From Streptomyces sp. L-9-10 (GTDB lineage Bacteria; Actinomycetota; Actinomycetes; Streptomycetales; Streptomycetaceae): DNA of 64,000 nucleotides. The stretch's first letter is position 1, and every line of letters begins with the position of its first letter. The stretch covers positions 83,632 to 147,631 of the forward strand of contig NZ_PHRF01000053.1 of assembly GCF_004151105.1 (NCBI RefSeq), in the 5' to 3' direction. Positions 59,180 to 64,000 of this stretch are shown in pieces. Made by a program: the position numbers and the translations under genes. The notes under the pieces are model-generated. The model saw only the letters and a program-made list of their open reading frames with translations, made no database searches and had not been told where the DNA came from.

Positions 59180-60286
59180 TTACTTGTCCTGCTGCTTGCG
59201 CCAGCGAATTCCGGCTTCCAGGAATCCGTCGATCTCGCCGTCGAGCACACCCTGCGGATTACCGACCTCGAACTCCGTCCGCAGGTCCTTGACCATCTGA
59301 TAGGGGTGCAGAACGTAGGAACGCATCTGGTTGCCCCAGGAGTTGCCGCCGTCACCCTTGAGCGCGTCCATCCTGGCCTGCTCCTCCTGACGGCGGCGTT
59401 CGAGCAGCTTCGCCTGGAGGACGTTCATGGCGCTCGCCTTGTTCTGGATCTGGGAGCGCTCGTTCTGGCAGGACACCACGATGCCGGTCGGGATATGCGT
59501 GATACGCACCGCGGAGTCAGTCGTGTTGACGCCCTGCCCGCCGGGCCCCGAGGCGCGGTAGACATCCACGCGCAGCTCGGACTCGTCGATCTCGACATGG
59601 TCGCTGGACTCCACCACGGGGAGCACCTCGACACCCGCGAACGAGGTCTGCCGGCGGCCCTGGTTGTCGAACGGCGAGATCCGGACAAGACGGTGGGTGC
59701 CCTGCTCCACGGAGAGCGTGCCGTAGGCGTACGGCGCCTTGACGACGAAGATGGTCGACTTGATGCCGGCCTCCTCCGCGTACGAGGTCTCGTAGACCTC
59801 CGTCGGATAACCGTGCCGCTCGGCCCAGCGCAGATACATGCGCTGAAGCTGCTCGGCGAAGTCCGCGGCGTCCACGCCACCGGCCTCGGCGCGGATATTG
59901 ACGAGCGCCTCGCGCTCGTCGTACTCGCCCGAGAGGAGCGTACGGACCTCCATCTCGTCCAGCGCCTTCTTCACCGACAGCAACTCGGACTCGGCCTCGG
60001 CGCGGGTGTCCGCGTCATCCTCGGCCTCGGCCAGCTCGAAGAGCACTTCCAGGTCGTCGATGCGCCCACGCAGCGCCTCGGTCTTACGGACCTCGGCCTG
60101 CAGGTGCGAAAGCTTGCTGGTGATCTTCTGCGCCGCCTCGGGGTCGTCCCAGAGGGACGGGGCCGCGGCCTGCTCCTCGAGCACGGCGATGTCGGCCCTC
60201 AGTTTGTCGAGGTCCAGGACGGCCTCGATCGACCCCATGGTCGAGGAGAGGGACTTCAGCTCTTCGGATACATCGACGACTGCCAC
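59180..60286 (-). CDS. prfB: Peptide chain release factor 2
   Basis: A 368-aa release factor: the peptidyl-hydrolase motif GPGGQGVN is in ASGPGGQGVNTTDS, and SPFD is the RF2 stop-codon recognition tripeptide. The frame is continuous from the GTG start (60284-60286), so the programmed frameshift known in E. coli prfB is absent. Confidence 0.97.
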   Translation of the reverse strand: MAVVDVSEELKSLSSTMGSIEAVLDLDKLRADIAVLEEQAAAPSLWDDPEAAQKITSKLSHLQAEVRKTEALRGRIDDLEVLFELAEAEDDADTRAEAESELLSVKKALDEMEVRTLLSGEYDEREALVNIRAEAGGVDAADFAEQLQRMYLRWAERHGYPTEVYETSYAEEAGIKSTIFVVKAPYAYGTLSVEQGTHRLVRISPFDNQGRRQTSFAGVEVLPVVESSDHVEIDESELRVDVYRASGPGGQGVNTTDSAVRITHIPTGIVVSCQNERSQIQNKASAMNVLQAKLLERRRQEEQARMDALKGDGGNSWGNQMRSYVLHPYQMVKDLRTEFEVGNPQGVLDGEIDGFLEAGIRWRKQQDK

Positions 60287-60802
60287 GGCACCAGCGTAAC
60301 CCTTCTTTTTTTGGGGCTCGGTTCACCTCCGGGGCGCCTTAAGCCAACGTCGACGGTCGACCGTGCTCGATTCGCTCGTACCTCACGAACCTCCGCCCGC
60401 GCGGCGGAGCCGCATATCGAGCACAGCCTCCCTTACGACAGCGGCGCGCCCCTTCGGCTCACTCGCCACCGGAAAGACGGCACCCGGAACGGAGCGGCAC
60501 CCCGCCCCGACCCGCACCCCGCGACAGAACAGGGCGACCACCGGCCCGCACCCGCCCCCTCCCCACACGGATCGCCGCGTTGCGGGGACCCACCGAGGGG
60601 AGGAGGCCGGGGCCGCAGGAGGTGCGTGTCCGGACACTGAAGCGTGATGTGTGGCGCACGGACGCCCGAACCATCGTCAGGGCAGAGTCGCGCCGTACAT
60701 CATGCCGTCCGGACATGTACCTCCGGAGGCCCCGGACCCCGGCACCAGCCGTACGAAACCGCAACCCCACCGCGCCCCGCACCACGCCCCCGCCGGGAGG
60801 CG
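60287..60802. other. Intergenic region between pkaB and prfB
   Basis: 516 bases. A T-run (TTCTTTTTTTGG, about 60303-60314) lies just upstream of prfB. No ORF, hairpin or clear promoter stands out. Confidence 0.4.
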
Positions 60803-62050
60803 CTACGGCGCCGGCGACGTCGTCCGCTGGGAGTCCCGGGGCGCGTCCGCGCCGTCCTCGCCCAGCGCCAGCCAGCCCCCCACCCCCACCGCCGCGACCA
60901 GCAGCACCGCCATCGCCCCCAGCGTGATCCGGCGCTTCCGCACCGCCTCCGCCTTGTGCCGCGCCGATCCCGGCCGCCGCTGCCCCGGAGACCGCGGCGC
61001 CCGCGCCGTGCCGCGCGCCCCGCCCGCCAGTTCGTCCGGTCCCGGCACCCGCATGCTCGTATGCGTGTCCCGGTTGGAGTCGGGCACCGCGCCGGGGACG
61101 AGCGGCACCGCTCCCCGGCGGCGCGGCTCCTCGGGGGCCGACGGCGCGGACGCCGCTGACGGATCCGGTTCGTACGGCCGCTCCGCTGGCTCCGCGTCCG
61201 GCTCGTCCACGTCCAGCGGCGGGATGCCCGCGAGCGTCGGCAGCTGTTCCCGCAGCCGCGCCGCCAGCTCCGAGGCGCGCAGCCGGGAGGCCGGGGCCTT
61301 CGCCAGGCACTGGACGAGCAGCTGCCACAGCTCCTCGGGGATACCGGGCAGCGGTACGACGGTCTCGGTCACATGCCGGCGCAGCACGGCGCCGGGGTGG
61401 CCGCCGCCGAACGGGGTGAAGCCCGCGAGCAGCTCGTACAGGACGGTGGCCAGCGCGTAGATGTCGACGGCCGCGCGCGGCGGCAGGCCCTCCACGATCT
61501 CGGGTGCCAGATAGTCGGGGGTGCCGATGATCTTGGACGCCTTGGTGCGCCGGGGGGTGTCGATGAGCTTGGCCACACCGAAGTCGGTGAGCAGCGCGGG
61601 GTGCGCGCCGCCGGGGCCGAGCGGGCCCTCCATGTCGAGGAGGATGTTCTCGGGCTTGACGTCGCGGTGGACGACGCCGGCGGCGTGCGCGGCGGCGAGC
61701 CCGTCGGCGACATCCGCGATGATCGCGACCGCGGCCTCGGGGGCGAGGCGGCGCTCGCGGTCGAGGCGGGTACGGAGATCCGTTCCGCGGACCAGTTCCA
61801 TGACGAGCGCGAGGTCGTTGCCGTCCACCACGAGGTCACGGACGGCGACCACCCGGGGGTGGTCGAGTCCGAGCAGGGCGGTGCGCTCCTGGACGAAGCG
61901 TCCGACCAGTTCCTGGTCCGACGCGAGGTCCTCGCGCAACAGTTTGATGGCGACGGGGCCCTCGGGCCCTTCCCCGAGCCACACCGTGCCGGCGCTGCCC
62001 CGTCCCAGGATCTGGTGGGCGGTGTACCGGCTGCCGATATTCCGTGCCAA
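60803..62050 (-). CDS. pkaB: Serine/threonine protein kinase (PkaB)
   Basis: A 415-aa Hanks-type kinase: GRGSAGTVW loop, VAIK lysine, HRDVKPEN catalytic loop, DFGVAKL, then APE. A juxtamembrane linker and one membrane segment (GAMAVLLVAAVGVGGWLAL) end in a short outer tail. TTG 62048-62050 has AGGGAG five bases upstream. pkaA is 149 bases upstream. Order and size match PkaB (SCO2973, 417 aa). Confidence 0.93.
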   Translation of the reverse strand: MARNIGSRYTAHQILGRGSAGTVWLGEGPEGPVAIKLLREDLASDQELVGRFVQERTALLGLDHPRVVAVRDLVVDGNDLALVMELVRGTDLRTRLDRERRLAPEAAVAIIADVADGLAAAHAAGVVHRDVKPENILLDMEGPLGPGGAHPALLTDFGVAKLIDTPRRTKASKIIGTPDYLAPEIVEGLPPRAAVDIYALATVLYELLAGFTPFGGGHPGAVLRRHVTETVVPLPGIPEELWQLLVQCLAKAPASRLRASELAARLREQLPTLAGIPPLDVDEPDAEPAERPYEPDPSAASAPSAPEEPRRRGAVPLVPGAVPDSNRDTHTSMRVPGPDELAGGARGTARAPRSPGQRRPGSARHKAEAVRKRRITLGAMAVLLVAAVGVGGWLALGEDGADAPRDSQRTTSPAP

Positions 62051-62199
62051 GACTGCTCCCTCAGCGGCTGGCGTTGCCCCTCAAAGTACGCGGGTATCGG
62101 GGTGTTCCGTGCCCTGGTCGGCACCGTCACCCGCTTCGGCGGGGGAAATAGCACGATCCGGGGGATACGTCCCTCATCCCCCGGCCACGCGTGCCCCCG

Positions 62200-63837
<1,638 letters not shown>

Positions 63838-64000
63838 GTCATGCGCTCCCTGCTGGTCGTGGTCATCTCGTCCCCCGGCCCCGCCGGGTCTCCGACCCAC
63901 TCTAGACGGGCCCCGCAAGTCACCCGCCCGTCCTCTTCCGGTCCCACTCCGATCCCGCTCGGATACGGTCCCGAACCGACCCGGCCCGGGTCCGGTCGGG

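Noticed and set aside
59180..60286. Programmed frameshift in prfB
   Set aside because: The reading frame is continuous from the GTG start to the stop.

Overview
The window is high-GC actinobacterial DNA. Codon use, GTG/TTG starts, SsgA-like, LAETG-sortase and WXG-type proteins, and above all gene order point to a Streptomyces chromosome core region. The order ssgG - FAD oxidase - TPR - hppD - Lrp, then murA - hupA - malic enzyme - HelD-like - rsuA - sigU - nnaR, then smpB - S41 - ftsX - ftsE - prfB - pkaB - pkaA, matches my memory of the SCO2920-SCO2974 stretch of S. coelicolor. This is recall, not a search. No rRNA, phage, CRISPR array or complete insertion sequence is visible.

Left part (1-21 kb): a secreted M6 metalloprotease cut by the window edge, two RDD-domain membrane proteins, ssgG and an FAD oxidase convergent on a shared CTAG, a TPR protein, the tyrosine-catabolism enzyme HppD with a divergent Lrp/AsnC regulator, an HxlR regulator, and an imine-reductase-like enzyme with short repeats at both ends. 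Then come an ArsR - 69-aa protein - MFS operon behind a strong inverted repeat, a Lon-like protease-domain protein, an IclR regulator, a DEAD/DEAH helicase, and an aldo/keto reductase whose stop codon lies in the target duplication of a 229-bp MITE-like element. An MFS exporter and tRNA-Cys close this part.

Middle (21-35 kb): a three-gene, locally AT-richer operon (WXG-like protein, 786-aa DUF6571-like protein, lipoprotein) is the best candidate for a poorly described secretion or conflict system. It is followed by a three-subunit xanthine-dehydrogenase-type operon, whose iron-sulfur subunit carries a 350-residue low-complexity extension. Next is an amino-sugar uptake operon: binding protein, two permeases and a GH20 hexosaminidase, with a DasR-like site upstream and no ATPase gene.

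Right part (35-64 kb): housekeeping and regulatory genes. These are DUF3039, YqgE/AlgH, murA, HU, NAD malic enzyme, a HelD-like RNA polymerase recycling helicase, the sigU/rsuA pair, a CGNR protein, an acetyltransferase, nnaR, a LacI regulator, an RraA-like protein, a HAF-repeat secreted protein, and a LysR/MFS divergent pair. The trans-translation pair ssrA (tmRNA) and smpB follows, then S41 protease, ftsX, ftsE, a small zinc-ribbon membrane protein, an LAETG surface protein made of TTDGG repeats, prfB, and the Ser/Thr kinases pkaB and pkaA. Between malic enzyme and the helicase lies a strongly structured stretch with its own terminator that looks like an unannotated small RNA.
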